Positions 1 through 8,350 of a stretch of DNA of 64,000 nucleotides are shown here, in pieces. How positions within the stretch are numbered: the stretch's first letter is position 1; each line of letters starts with the position of its first letter. Source of the DNA: Fen731 sp964481885 (GTDB taxonomy: Bacteria > Actinomycetota > Humimicrobiia > Humimicrobiales > Humimicrobiaceae); NCBI GenBank assembly GCA_964481885.1, contig CAYZUS010000010.1:1-64000 (forward strand), read 5' to 3'. Made by a program: the position numbers and the translations under genes. The notes beneath the pieces are model-generated. The model made no database searches. It was not told where the DNA came from and saw nothing but the letters and a program-made list of their open reading frames with translations.

Positions 1-525
1 AAAATGAAATTATCCGAAAGGGAAACAGATATCATTAAAAATGCTTCACTTATGCATGATGTCGGGAAAATCGGTATAAGCGATACGATTCTTCTTAAAA
101 AGGACAAACTAAACACCTGTGAGTTTTCTGAGATAAAGAAACATCCGGAGATTGCAGTAAAAATATTAAAACACATCAGGTTTATGAATAAATCAATACC
201 ATGTATTCTACATCACCACGAATGGTACAACGGCCACGGGTATCCCGATGGCCTTAAAGCTGAAGAAATACCAATAGGTGCCAGGGTAATTGCCATAGCA
301 GACGCATTTGATGCAATGACTTCTGACAGGCCTTACAGAGGTCCTCTTCCTATTGAAGTTGTAATAGACGAATTAAAAAGTGGTTCAGGAAAACAATTCT
401 GTCCCAAAGCTGTGCAGAGTTTTTTAAGCATAATCGAAGACAGCTATAAAGTTTTTGAACGTCCTCATCAGCCTCACCAGATGGATAATGTAATGTCAGA
501 AAAAACATCTGAAATATATGCTTAA
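1..525 (+). CDS. HD-GYP domain protein, 5'-truncated (c-di-GMP phosphodiesterase)
   Basis: The reading frame is open from the first base, and the visible protein starts inside an HD-GYP domain, so the gene begins upstream of the window. HD-GYP enzymes hydrolyse cyclic di-GMP in the cytoplasm. Visible motifs are HDVGKIG (the HD pair), HPEIA, HHHEWYNGHGYPDG (the GYP part) and AIADAFDAMTSDRPYR, all with the expected metal-binding His and Asp residues. The tail after the domain (FERPHQPHQMDNVM...) is short and polar. Any N-terminal sensor lies outside the window, so the input signal is unknown. The in-frame ATG at position 4 is an internal methionine, not a likely start. An intact second HD-GYP gene lies at 40794-41636. 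Confidence 0.93.
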   Translation, partial: KMKLSERETDIIKNASLMHDVGKIGISDTILLKKDKLNTCEFSEIKKHPEIAVKILKHIRFMNKSIPCILHHHEWYNGHGYPDGLKAEEIPIGARVIAIADAFDAMTSDRPYRGPLPIEVVIDELKSGSGKQFCPKAVQSFLSIIEDSYKVFERPHQPHQMDNVMSEKTSEIYA

Positions 526-541
526 AGGTTTTAAATTATAG

Positions 542-661
542 GCTTTAAGATTCTCCGGAATATTCTTTAAGATTATAAACCATTAGCTTAAAGATGCTCC
601 AGTATAGTCTGTAATCGAGTATGGTCCGTAAGGTTGTCTGATATTGGCTGTAACACTATGG
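542..661. repeat. Three degenerate direct repeats of about 40 bases
   Basis: Copies lie at about 542-580, 585-623 and 624-661. The first two share the framework GCTTnAAGATnCTCCnGnATA followed by TCTnTAA. The third keeps CTGTAA and the ending TATGG. They look like decayed tandem duplications downstream of the HD-GYP gene and match a wider habit of this genome (see 2441, 16891, 24087, 24163, 24517). Confidence 0.5.
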
Positions 662-950
662 TTTCGGCCTTAAGATCATTTTAAAACAGAAAACCCAGGC
701 TGTTTTTAATAAAGAGTTTCAATTTGCAAATAATGCTTTCCTGTACCATAAAGCTCATAACCTCTTTTTTACATAAAAAAAGGATACACAATCGATCAGC
801 ACATGCTGCCGATACCAAGTTCAGCCGATAGTGCGCCCGGAACGAAGGAGCTAAATTGTCAAATATCATATAAAAATAGAAATATACTTTATATTAAGAT
901 TAAAAAATTAATAATATAAATATAAATAAAATAATATTAAATTATATTGT

Positions 951-978
951 TAAAGTAATTAACTAAAATTACCGAAAT
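951..978 (+). promoter_or_regulatory. Weak sigma-28-like promoter candidate for the flagellar operon
   Basis: TAAAGTAA (951-958) is followed after 12 bases by ACCGAAAT (971-978). Compared with the flagellar sigma-28 consensus TAAAGTTT-N11-GCCGATAA, the -35 is good and the -10 keeps only the CCGA core. A transcript from here would start about 45 bases before the terminator at 1031. Confidence 0.3.
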
Positions 979-1030
979 ATTATATATACAAAAGTTAATA
1001 ATTTCATTATGAAGTTAAAAGTCCATGGAG

Positions 1031-1066
1031 GGACAACAGCCGGCATCAAGGCGTTGTCCTTTTTTT
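1031..1066 (+). terminator. Intrinsic terminator/attenuator 20 bases before flgB
   Basis: The stem is GGACAAC, a bulged A, then GCC, an 8-base loop, GGC and GTTGTCC, followed directly by seven T. It sits between the possible promoter at 951-978 and the flgB ribosome binding site at 1073-1080. It therefore either ends leftward transcription units or attenuates the flagellar operon. Confidence 0.75.
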
Positions 1067-1085
1067 GTTTATAAAGGTGGTAAAT

Positions 1086-1469
1086 ATGTTTGAAGACCCG
1101 ATAATATCGATGCTGGAGAAAGCAGTATACGGCTCGTCTATAAGGCATACTGCCATTGTCAATAATATTTCTAACGTAAATACACCGGGGTATAAAAGAG
1201 TTGATGTGGATTTTAAGACATCTCTTAAAGCTGCTGTAAAAAATCTGCAGGATGGCAAGAAAGGCGAAGCCATGCAGGCAATTGAGAACAGTACTCCGGA
1301 GATATTAAATGATACGGGAAGCTCCGTAAGGCTTGATGGAAATGGAGTGGATATTGACAGTGAAATGACGTCACTTGCAGAAAACACTCTTGAATACAGC
1401 ATGTATATCAAGCTGCTGACAAAAAAATTTGATGGTTTGAGAACAGTGATCTCAGAAGGAAAGAAGTGA
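1086..1469 (+). CDS. flgB: Flagellar basal-body rod protein FlgB
   Basis: FlgB forms the proximal rod and is exported by the flagellar type III system. The 127-residue protein has the rod-family N-terminal pattern (ISMLEKAVYGSS..., NNISNVNTPGYKR) and a C-terminal helical segment (ENTLEYSMYIKLLTKKF) of the kind that pairs in the axial coiled coil. The ATG at 1086 is chosen because AAAGGTGG lies 5 bases upstream. An in-frame TTG at 1065 lies inside the terminator T-run. It is the first gene of the flagellar operon, and flgC starts 7 bases after its stop. Confidence 0.95.
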   Translation: MFEDPIISMLEKAVYGSSIRHTAIVNNISNVNTPGYKRVDVDFKTSLKAAVKNLQDGKKGEAMQAIENSTPEILNDTGSSVRLDGNGVDIDSEMTSLAENTLEYSMYIKLLTKKFDGLRTVISEGKK

Positions 1470-1476
1470 TTTTTAA

Positions 1477-1908
1477 ATGGACTCTATGTTTAAGGTAATG
1501 GATATAAGTGCATCGGGCCTTACTGCTGAAAGAGTAAGGATGGATGTTATTGCAAACAATATTGCAAACGCAAACACAACATTGTCCGTAAACGGGGAAC
1601 CATATACAAGGAAATCAGTTGTGCTTGCAAGCAAAACAGATACAAGTTTTTCTATGGACCTGCAGGCAAATATCAAGAATATGGGAGTTGAAGTTATCAG
1701 AATAGTAGACGATAAAGCACTGCCAAAATTGAAATATGACCCCACTGATCCCAATGCAGACGCAGAGGGGTTTATAAGGCTTCCAAACGTAAATGTTTTA
1801 AATGAAATGGTTGATATGATTTCTGCAACCAGGTCCTATGAGGCCAATGTTACTGCAATAGAATCAACCAAATCCATTGTAAAGAGTACTTTTGAGATAA
1901 TCAAATAG
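1477..1908 (+). CDS. flgC: Flagellar basal-body rod protein FlgC
   Basis: FlgC is a proximal rod subunit acting with FlgB and FliE. The 143-residue protein shows the axial-protein signature near its N-terminus (SASGLTAERVRMDVIANNIANANT) and the conserved C-terminal block LPNVNVLNEMVDMISATRSY followed by EANVTAIESTKS, which is diagnostic of FlgC. Length is normal for the family. It follows flgB after 7 bases. A hairpin with a T-rich tail separates it from fliE, so flgBC may partly terminate there. Confidence 0.96.
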   Translation: MDSMFKVMDISASGLTAERVRMDVIANNIANANTTLSVNGEPYTRKSVVLASKTDTSFSMDLQANIKNMGVEVIRIVDDKALPKLKYDPTDPNADAEGFIRLPNVNVLNEMVDMISATRSYEANVTAIESTKSIVKSTFEIIK

Positions 1909-1924
1909 TTAAAGCATTGACTCG

Positions 1925-1955
1925 ATCAGGCAGAAAAAAGCCTGATTAATTTTTT
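1925..1955 (+). terminator. Hairpin with T-tract between flgC and fliE
   Basis: ATCAGGC (1925-1931) pairs with GCCTGAT (1940-1946) around an A-rich 8-base loop. TAA and six T follow. This looks like a partial intrinsic terminator inside the operon that would lower expression of fliE and later genes relative to flgBC. Confidence 0.6.
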
Positions 1956-2002
1956 AATTTAAAAATTTTTGAAAATATAAAAAGATTAAGGAGCCGCAAG
2001 CC

Positions 2003-2332
2003 ATGAGTATAGCACCCATAAGCAGCATAGGAATAAATCTTGTAAAAGACATAGATGCATTATCAAAAGGCAGCGGAATAGCTGAGAGTATAGGTAAATC
2101 AGGCCAGCCGGAGAAATCTTTTATGTCAACAATCATGGAGAGCTTGCAGAATGTTCAGCAATCATCAGCAGACGCAAGTGCTAAAATCGGCCAGCTTGTC
2201 TCCGGACAGGGTGCTGAAATGGCAAATGTTTTAATCACTGCTGAGAAAGCTTCACTTGAGATGCAGTTCACTTTAGCGGTTAGAAACAAGCTTGTGGAGT
2301 CATATCAGGAAATAATCAGGATGCAGGTCTGA
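2003..2332 (+). CDS. fliE: Flagellar hook-basal body complex protein FliE
   Basis: FliE joins the MS-ring to the rod and is an early export substrate. The 109-residue protein has a variable N-terminus and the conserved C-terminal half (SADASAKIGQLVSGQ..., ITAEKASLEMQFTLAVRNKL, VESYQEIIRMQV), which matches the family closely. AAGGAG at about 1989 lies before the ATG. It lies between flgC and fliF as in most clusters. Confidence 0.95.
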   Translation: MSIAPISSIGINLVKDIDALSKGSGIAESIGKSGQPEKSFMSTIMESLQNVQQSSADASAKIGQLVSGQGAEMANVLITAEKASLEMQFTLAVRNKLVESYQEIIRMQV

Positions 2333-2440
2333 TTGAACATTGAAAATCTGATTTGTTGATGCCGGTCCGTTTCGATGGTAAAGGACTTTCCTGGTTGTTA
2401 AGATCTTTTGGATGTTACAGGGAAGCTTATGTAATTATTA

Positions 2441-2475
2441 AAACTATTCTTAAAAATAAACTATTCTTAAAAAAT
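2441..2475. repeat. 17-base tandem duplication upstream of fliF
   Basis: The unit AAACTATTCTTAAAAAT is repeated directly (2441-2457 and 2458-2475, the second copy with one extra A). It ends 16 bases before the fliF start. Confidence 0.85.
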
Positions 2476-2490
2476 ATATAAAAGGAAAAA

Positions 2491-4335
2491 ATGGCAGGCA
2501 ATAATCTGGATTTATACAACAAAAATAGCGGTGGGAAGAAAAGCGGTTTTAATGTAGTAAGTATGCTTTCAAGCCTTACTCTGGCTCAAAAAATCTCAAT
2601 AGGCCTTATTGCAGTCGTTATGATTGTCGGAATATATGTAGTATATAAGTGGAGTTCCAGGCCGGAATACGTTGTATTATATTCCAACCTTGCAGCTGAA
2701 GATACTGCTGCAATAGTCCAACAGCTTGACGGGGCAAGTATAAAATACCTGGTTTCAAGTGATGGCGCCACCGTACAAGTGGACCAGAAACAGATAGCAA
2801 ACGCCAGGCTGATTTTGGCAGAACAGGGACTGCCCGCTTCTTCGACAGTCGGATTTGAACTGTTTGACAAGCAGTTTTTTGGCCTTACAGATTTTGCACA
2901 ACAGGTAAACTATCAGAGGGCCCTTGAAGGTGAACTGTCAAAGACCATAGCCAGCATAGAAGAAGTTGAGAGTGTCCGCGTGCATCTGGTACTTTCTCAA
3001 AGTGAAGTATTTACAGACACCGCTTCAAATGCCAGCGCTTCCATAGTCCTGCAATTGAAAAATGGCAGCACACTTGAAAGCGGCAGCGTAAAGGCTATCA
3101 CAAATCTTGTTGCGAGCTCCGTTCAGGGACTCTTGAAAGAAAACATCACCATTGTCGATACTAAAGGCGAGCTTTTATCTTCAGGCAATGTAGCAGACGG
3201 AGAGGCCACCGACAATACAGGTATGGTGTCCACATTTGAAGATGGCATAAAGAAAGACCTGACATATATGCTTGAACAGGTTTATGGAGCAGGAAATGTG
3301 CTCGTACGTGTAAGCGCAGATATTAATTTTGATAAAAAAGAATCGCAGCTTGAAACATACATTCCAAAAGATGACGGGATGGGAGTTATCTTAAGTGAGT
3401 CTGTCATAAGAGAGACTTATGATAAAAGCAATGCTGATGCTACCGTGGGATCAAATACTGCCGCAGGGACAGATTCAAATATACCCAGCGCAACTGATAC
3501 TGCCACAAGTACTCCTTCTTATGCTGAAACTACCGGGACCACTGCATCTGATTCCTCAACTGCTGCAGGAAATACATACTTAAAGGACGACACTACAACT
3601 CAGTATGCAGTATCAAAGCAAATTGAAACAATAAGCTCCCAGGGGGGCAAACTTGACAAAATGTCCATCGGGATATTTGTTAATGGTAATCTTACAGAGG
3701 AAGAGAAAAAGAATATAACTGCTGTTGTTTCTGCAGCTTCAGGGATCATGGCTGATCGCGGAGACACTCTGTCAATCGAGGGTGTAAGCTTTGCAGCAAT
3801 TGAAGATAATATGATTTCAAGCGACGATGCAGCCGCAGTAGTGCCCCTGACCGATCAGCTGCTGCCTATGCTCCAAAAGTATTTCCCCGGGATTATTTTA
3901 CTAATTATGCTTGGATTTTTAACAATAAGGGCTTTTAAAAATAACTCGCCAAATCCAAAAGGAAAATATCTTAAATATTCCCCGCAATCGATTGGAAATA
4001 GTTACAGCGCTGGTAGCCTTGAATCAAATTTCACCGCATCCACCATACCCGAAAGAAACGATATGGCAGGATTTGCCGATTCAAATAATCCCAAATCCGG
4101 CAAAGCTTCACAGGAACAGATAAAGAACAGACTAAAGGATATGGAAAAGCAGAACAGTAAAACAGCGGCCGACAGCATCGCCAAAAAAATTCGCCAGCAG
4201 GAAGATGATTACGTGCCTCCTGAGGCTCTTATGGGCAAGTTTTCCAAACTAAGGGAACTTGTAGGAGATGGCGTAGATGTAAATCCGGATACGGCTCGTA
4301 AGATTATTAAAAACTGGGTAGATGTTGGAAGATAA
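2491..4335 (+). CDS. fliF: Flagellar MS-ring protein FliF
   Basis: FliF forms the MS-ring in the cytoplasmic membrane, around the export gate and above FliG. The 614-residue protein has an N-terminal membrane segment (about residues 31-50, ISIGLIAVVMIVGIYVVYKW), the YscJ/FliF ring-building domain (YSNLAAEDTAAIVQQLDGA; residues 55-230), a second ring domain, a Ser/Thr/Ala-rich linker (about 305-365), a second membrane segment (about 463-480) and a C-terminal FliG-binding tail (VNPDTARKIIKNWV). The length is typical. AAAGGAAAA precedes the ATG, and fliG follows after 19 bases. Confidence 0.97.
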   Translation: MAGNNLDLYNKNSGGKKSGFNVVSMLSSLTLAQKISIGLIAVVMIVGIYVVYKWSSRPEYVVLYSNLAAEDTAAIVQQLDGASIKYLVSSDGATVQVDQKQIANARLILAEQGLPASSTVGFELFDKQFFGLTDFAQQVNYQRALEGELSKTIASIEEVESVRVHLVLSQSEVFTDTASNASASIVLQLKNGSTLESGSVKAITNLVASSVQGLLKENITIVDTKGELLSSGNVADGEATDNTGMVSTFEDGIKKDLTYMLEQVYGAGNVLVRVSADINFDKKESQLETYIPKDDGMGVILSESVIRETYDKSNADATVGSNTAAGTDSNIPSATDTATSTPSYAETTGTTASDSSTAAGNTYLKDDTTTQYAVSKQIETISSQGGKLDKMSIGIFVNGNLTEEEKKNITAVVSAASGIMADRGDTLSIEGVSFAAIEDNMISSDDAAAVVPLTDQLLPMLQKYFPGIILLIMLGFLTIRAFKNNSPNPKGKYLKYSPQSIGNSYSAGSLESNFTASTIPERNDMAGFADSNNPKSGKASQEQIKNRLKDMEKQNSKTAADSIAKKIRQQEDDYVPPEALMGKFSKLRELVGDGVDVNPDTARKIIKNWVDVGR

Positions 4336-4354
4336 GGAAAAGGAATTTTAAAAA

Positions 4355-5374
4355 ATGCCGGTAATCAAAAAATTAAACGAATCTAAAGTTGGTAAGCGAA
4401 AAGCAGCAATATTTTTAATTTCTGTGGGTCCGAAAATTGCTGCAAAGATCCTTTCAGAGTTTTCTGAACCTGAAGTTGAAACTCTGATGGTAGAGGTCGC
4501 CAATTGCAATATGGTGACACAGGAAGAAAAAGAACTAATCATGGAAGAGTTTTACGAGGATTACCTTGCCAGGGACAGCCTGGACAAAGGCGGAATTAAT
4601 TTTGCTTCAGAAGTCCTTGAAAAAGCTTTTGGAAAAGTAAAAGCTGAAGAGATGCTTGAGAGGTTGAGCGAGAACATAAGTGTGGGTCCGTTTAATTTTT
4701 TAAGAAATACTGAGCCTGACCATCTGGTAACCTTTATTAAAAGTGAACATCCTCAGACCATTGCGCTGATACTTACATACCTTAATTATGACCAGGCTTC
4801 AAAAGTGCTTTGCTCGTTAAGGCCCGAGCTACAGATAGAAGTTGCAAAAAGAATAGCTGTAATGGACAGAACCACACCTGAAGTAATAAACAGGGTGGAA
4901 AAAATTCTTGAAAAAAAGATCTCAACGATTGCCGGGCAGGATCTGCGAATAGTAGGAGGAGTAAAAGCAATTGTCGGAATTTTAAATAATGTAGACAGAG
5001 GTACAGAAAAAGTTATTTTAAGTTCCTTTGAAAAAGCCAATAAAGCTCTTGCCGCAGAAGTTAAAAGCCTGATGTTTGTATTTGAAGATGTATTAAAGCT
5101 TGACGATAAGGCGGTCCAGAGGGTACTAAAAGAAATAGACCAGAATGTGCTTTCCTTGGCCATGAAAAATGCAAGCAGGGAGCTGAGGGATAAAATATTT
5201 AAGAACATGAGCGAGAGGGCCGCAGATATCCTTCAGGAAGACATGGAAGTAATGGGTCCGTCAAGGGTAACCGATATTGAAAAGGCACAGGTTGCAGTTG
5301 TAGCAAAAATCAAAGAACTTGATGATGCAGGTGAAATAGTGATTGCTCGTGGAGACAGTGAAAAGCTGGTATAG
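4355..5374 (+). CDS. fliG: Flagellar motor switch protein FliG
   Basis: FliG is the rotor protein that contacts MotA and transmits switching. The 339-residue protein has the three expected domains: an N-domain binding FliF (VGKRKAAIFLISVG, EFSEPEVETLM), a middle domain with the EHPQTIALIL motif (about residues 128-137), and a C-domain with charged torque-helix residues (DKAVQRVLKEID, LRDKIFKNMSERAADIL) and the ending MGPSRVTDIEKAQ. AAGGAAAAGGA lies upstream of the ATG. It is full-length with nothing missing. Confidence 0.97.
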   Translation: MPVIKKLNESKVGKRKAAIFLISVGPKIAAKILSEFSEPEVETLMVEVANCNMVTQEEKELIMEEFYEDYLARDSLDKGGINFASEVLEKAFGKVKAEEMLERLSENISVGPFNFLRNTEPDHLVTFIKSEHPQTIALILTYLNYDQASKVLCSLRPELQIEVAKRIAVMDRTTPEVINRVEKILEKKISTIAGQDLRIVGGVKAIVGILNNVDRGTEKVILSSFEKANKALAAEVKSLMFVFEDVLKLDDKAVQRVLKEIDQNVLSLAMKNASRELRDKIFKNMSERAADILQEDMEVMGPSRVTDIEKAQVAVVAKIKELDDAGEIVIARGDSEKLV

Positions 5375-5426
5375 GATTGTATTTTATAACAGCAAATAAG
5401 AAGTAAAAACATATTAAAAGAACCTG

Positions 5427-6227
5427 GTGGAAATGTTAAAAGAAAGATCCCGAGTAATTAAAAAGCCTGAGCCAAAAGCCGTTGAAGAAGAGCTTCTTCT
5501 TAAATTTAAGCCTGTGCAATTGGCTAATATATTAAAAGAAAAGTCAGTCACCAGTGAAAAAGATAATGGCGAGAACGATTCATCCGCTGACGAAAAGGTT
5601 TTTTTTGATTTTAATATCGATTATTTTAAAGATGTGTCTTCAAGAACAAAATTCATAAATTTTGCTTATGCGAAAAAAAATGAGTTTTTAAAAAGCATTA
5701 AAGATGAAGCAAAGCAAATAAAAGCAGACGCATTCAGCGAGGGGGATAAACGAGGTTATTCAGAAGGATTTGAAAAAGGCAAATCAGAGGCATTTAATAA
5801 ATTTTCTGAAAGCCTGGATATCCTTGACAGGACCCCTGCCCAGATAAATGTCATAGTGGATGAAATATACAAGAGTGCAGAAAAAGATATTTTGAAGCTT
5901 TCAATTGCAATTGCTGAGAAAATAATCAGGCAAAAAATAGCTGCAGATGATGATGTGGTGCTTAATTCCCTGAAATTTATTTTAAAAACAATTCCCCAGG
6001 TAAACAATCTGATTATTTATCTGAATCCACAGGAATATGAAAAAATTAAAAAAAGCAGTGATGATTTTGAAACTATTATGGAGAGATATAAAGAAGTAAA
6101 GTTTGTTGATGATGCAAGGGTTGAAAAAGGCGGGGTTGTTGTCGAGACTGAGCTTGGAAATGTAGACGGAATGCCGAGCAGCCAGATTGAAAAACTGGAA
6201 AAAGCTTTTGAATCAGTAAACAACTGA
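5427..6227 (+). CDS. fliH: Flagellar export ATPase regulator FliH
   Basis: FliH is the stator-like partner of the ATPase FliI, homologous to V-ATPase peripheral-stalk subunits. The 266-residue protein has a charged N-terminus, a central helix with small-residue repeats (AFSEGDKRGYSEGFEKGKSE, about residues 102-121; GxxxG-like spacing is typical of FliH) and a C-terminal globular domain (LSIAIAEKIIRQ..., VEKGGVVVETELGNVDG). It lies between fliG and fliI. The start is uncertain: GTG at 5427 and ATG at 5433 are both in frame, and GGTGG is too close to the ATG to serve it well. Confidence 0.88.
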   Translation: MEMLKERSRVIKKPEPKAVEEELLLKFKPVQLANILKEKSVTSEKDNGENDSSADEKVFFDFNIDYFKDVSSRTKFINFAYAKKNEFLKSIKDEAKQIKADAFSEGDKRGYSEGFEKGKSEAFNKFSESLDILDRTPAQINVIVDEIYKSAEKDILKLSIAIAEKIIRQKIAADDDVVLNSLKFILKTIPQVNNLIIYLNPQEYEKIKKSSDDFETIMERYKEVKFVDDARVEKGGVVVETELGNVDGMPSSQIEKLEKAFESVNN

Positions 6228-6380
6228 TAATTTTAAAAGATTTTAAATTAAAAGGCACAATAAACATCATAAGAGATGAGGGTACAAAAAAAGAATAAAA
6301 AAACCAAATTTACAGAGACTGAAGTTTAAGAAACAAATATATAAAAATTTAGAATACAGGTTCCAAAGATATATAAAAAA

Positions 6381-7865
6381 ATGACTGAATTACAACTGCT
6401 TGATGAAAAACTTAAAAGCTTAAGCCGTCAGGACCATTCTTCTGATGGTATTAACTCGAGTACAATTTTTGACCTTGAAAAACACATGACAAGGTTAAAA
6501 AAGGCAAATCTTATACAAATGGACGGAAGAGTCATTCAGGTAATCGGTCTTATTATCGAATCAACGGGTCCAAATGTCGGAATAGGAGAGATCTGCCAGA
6601 TAAAATCCAGCAGGGTTGAAAAGTCCGTGCTGGCAGAAGTTGTTGGTTTTCGTGAAAACAGGGTACTTATGATGCCTATCGGGGATATGAGCAAAATTTC
6701 CCCCGGAAGTCCGGTTATTTCTACAGGCAAGTCTTTTTCAGTAAAAGTTGGCGAAAGCCTGCTTGGAAGAGTTTTAAATGGATTCGGTGACCCTATAGAT
6801 GGTTTGGATCGTCCAATAACAGGTGAGTATTATTCTGTCATAAACAAACCTCCGGATGTCCTTACAAGGCAGAGGATAACAGAACCTCTAAGCCTTGGAA
6901 TAAGGGCAATAGACGGCCTGCTGACTGTCGGAAAAGGGCAGAGAGTAGGGATATTTGCAGGAAGCGGGGTTGGCAAATCAACTCTTCTCGGATGTATAGC
7001 CAGAAACACTCAGGCAGATATAAATGTAATTGCATTAATCGGTGAGCGTGGAAGGGAAGTCCGGGAGTTTATTGAAGGCGACCTGGGAGTAGAGGGCCTG
7101 AAAAGAAGCGTGGTTGTGGCAGTAACCTCTGATGAACCCGCACTTTTAAGAATAAAGGGCGCTTATATAGCCACGACCATAGCAGAATATTTCAGGGAAA
7201 AAGGGCATGACGTAAACCTCATGCTTGACAGTATAACAAGGTTTTGCATGGCTAAAAGAGAGGTCGGTTTATCAATAGGTGAGCCTCCAACTACAAGAGG
7301 ATATCCTCCTTCAGTTTTTGCTGAACTGCCAAAACTTCTTGAAAGAGCCGGGACTGCAGAAAAAGGCAGCATCACGGGCCTGTATACTGTGCTTGTTGAA
7401 GGCGATGACATGAATGAGCCCATTGCCGACTCAGTAAGGTCAATTCTCGATGGCCACATAGTGCTTACAAGGGATCTTGCAAATCTTAACCACTACCCTG
7501 CAATTGATGTTCTTCAAAGTATATCCCGTCTCATGAATTCAATAGTACCTGAAGAACACAGGGACCTGTCTTCCCGCATAAAAAATTTGATGGCAATGTA
7601 TAAAAAATCTTCGGACCTAATCGAGGTTGGTGCTTATGTTGAAGGCAGTAATCCAAAACTGGACTTTGCAATCAGGCACATTGAAAAGATAAATGAGTTT
7701 TTAAAACAGGATGTTTCTGATAAGGAGACATTTGAATCCACTTTTATAAAACTTGAAGGCATAATGCCGACTGAATATGGGTACGAAGAAAAAACGGACC
7801 TGGATATTATCAAATCAGCCAAAGATAATATTCTGGCCAAGGGTATGAAAATTAATTTTGAATAA
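6381..7865 (+). CDS. fliI: Flagellum-specific export ATPase FliI
   Basis: FliI is the hexameric ATPase at the base of the flagellar type III export apparatus. The 494-residue protein contains the Walker A loop GIFAGSGVGKST (about residues 193-204), the Walker B region VNLMLDSITRF, the conserved GERGREVREF, and the family block GEPPTTRGYPPSVFAELPKL. These distinguish it from F1 beta subunits. It has about 50 residues more than many FliI proteins, mostly at the N-terminus. No clear Shine-Dalgarno precedes the ATG. FliJ follows after 17 bases. Confidence 0.97.
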   Translation: MTELQLLDEKLKSLSRQDHSSDGINSSTIFDLEKHMTRLKKANLIQMDGRVIQVIGLIIESTGPNVGIGEICQIKSSRVEKSVLAEVVGFRENRVLMMPIGDMSKISPGSPVISTGKSFSVKVGESLLGRVLNGFGDPIDGLDRPITGEYYSVINKPPDVLTRQRITEPLSLGIRAIDGLLTVGKGQRVGIFAGSGVGKSTLLGCIARNTQADINVIALIGERGREVREFIEGDLGVEGLKRSVVVAVTSDEPALLRIKGAYIATTIAEYFREKGHDVNLMLDSITRFCMAKREVGLSIGEPPTTRGYPPSVFAELPKLLERAGTAEKGSITGLYTVLVEGDDMNEPIADSVRSILDGHIVLTRDLANLNHYPAIDVLQSISRLMNSIVPEEHRDLSSRIKNLMAMYKKSSDLIEVGAYVEGSNPKLDFAIRHIEKINEFLKQDVSDKETFESTFIKLEGIMPTEYGYEEKTDLDIIKSAKDNILAKGMKINFE

Positions 7866-7882
7866 ACAGACAGGCGGAGAAC

Positions 7883-8350
7883 ATGGTTAAAAGATTTGAT
7901 TTCAAACTTCAGGGAGTACTTGACTTGATCAGGATGAAAGAGGATCTGCTTGGACAGGACCTGGCCAAATTATTAAGGGAACTTTTGACAGAAAAAAACA
8001 AGCTTGAGATCTTTAAAAATGATTATAATGATACACGCCTTCGCCTGGAAGAAGAGCTTACAGAAAACCTGGATTTGAAAAAAATATCCTTTTTTAATGA
8101 TTACTTAAGGTTTATCGACAAGGAAATAAAGGACAAAAAAAAGCTTGTAATGCTTATGGAGGAAGTTGTTGCCATCAAGAGAAAAGAACTCGAAAAAGTA
8201 ATGAAAGATAAAAATGTAATGGACAAATTAAAAGGCAGAAAGCTCACAGAGTACAACAGTGATGTATTAAGGCAGGAGCAGAAAGTCATTGATGAAATAG
8301 GCACACAGAGATTTATATATAAAAAAGGAGTGATGGGTAGTGGAAATTAA
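7883..8350 (+). CDS. fliJ: Flagellar export protein FliJ
   Basis: FliJ is a coiled-coil stalk protein that links FliI to the gate protein FlhA. The 155-residue protein is almost wholly charged helix, starts KRFDFKLQGVLDLIRMKED as in the family, and has no hydrophobic segment. GGCGGAGA precedes the ATG. The position directly after fliI supports the call, since FliJ sequences are poorly conserved. The 3' end overlaps the next gene by 11 bases. Confidence 0.88.
   Translation: MVKRFDFKLQGVLDLIRMKEDLLGQDLAKLLRELLTEKNKLEIFKNDYNDTRLRLEEELTENLDLKKISFFNDYLRFIDKEIKDKKKLVMLMEEVVAIKRKELEKVMKDKNVMDKLKGRKLTEYNSDVLRQEQKVIDEIGTQRFIYKKGVMGSGN

Larger units (their letters stand above)
526..1085. other. Intergenic region upstream of flgB: repeats, GC-rich island, AT-rich promoter zone, terminator
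   Basis: This 560-base spacer has no convincing gene. From 5' to 3' it holds three degenerate ~40-base direct repeats (542-661), a GC-richer island that can fold (about 786-858), a very AT-rich stretch (870-1020) with a weak sigma-28-like promoter (951-978), and a strong intrinsic terminator (1031-1066) just before the flgB ribosome binding site. A 62-codon open frame on the minus strand (681-869) has no ribosome binding site and no recognisable content. Confidence 0.6.

Noticed and set aside
681..869. 62-codon open frame on the minus strand
   Set aside because: No ribosome binding site, no recognisable motif, and it spans both the GC-rich island and AT-rich DNA; likely chance.
526..1085. 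c-di-GMP (GEMM) riboswitch upstream of flgB
   Set aside because: Expected because c-di-GMP genes and a terminator are nearby, but none of the conserved GEMM-I blocks could be found on the + strand.
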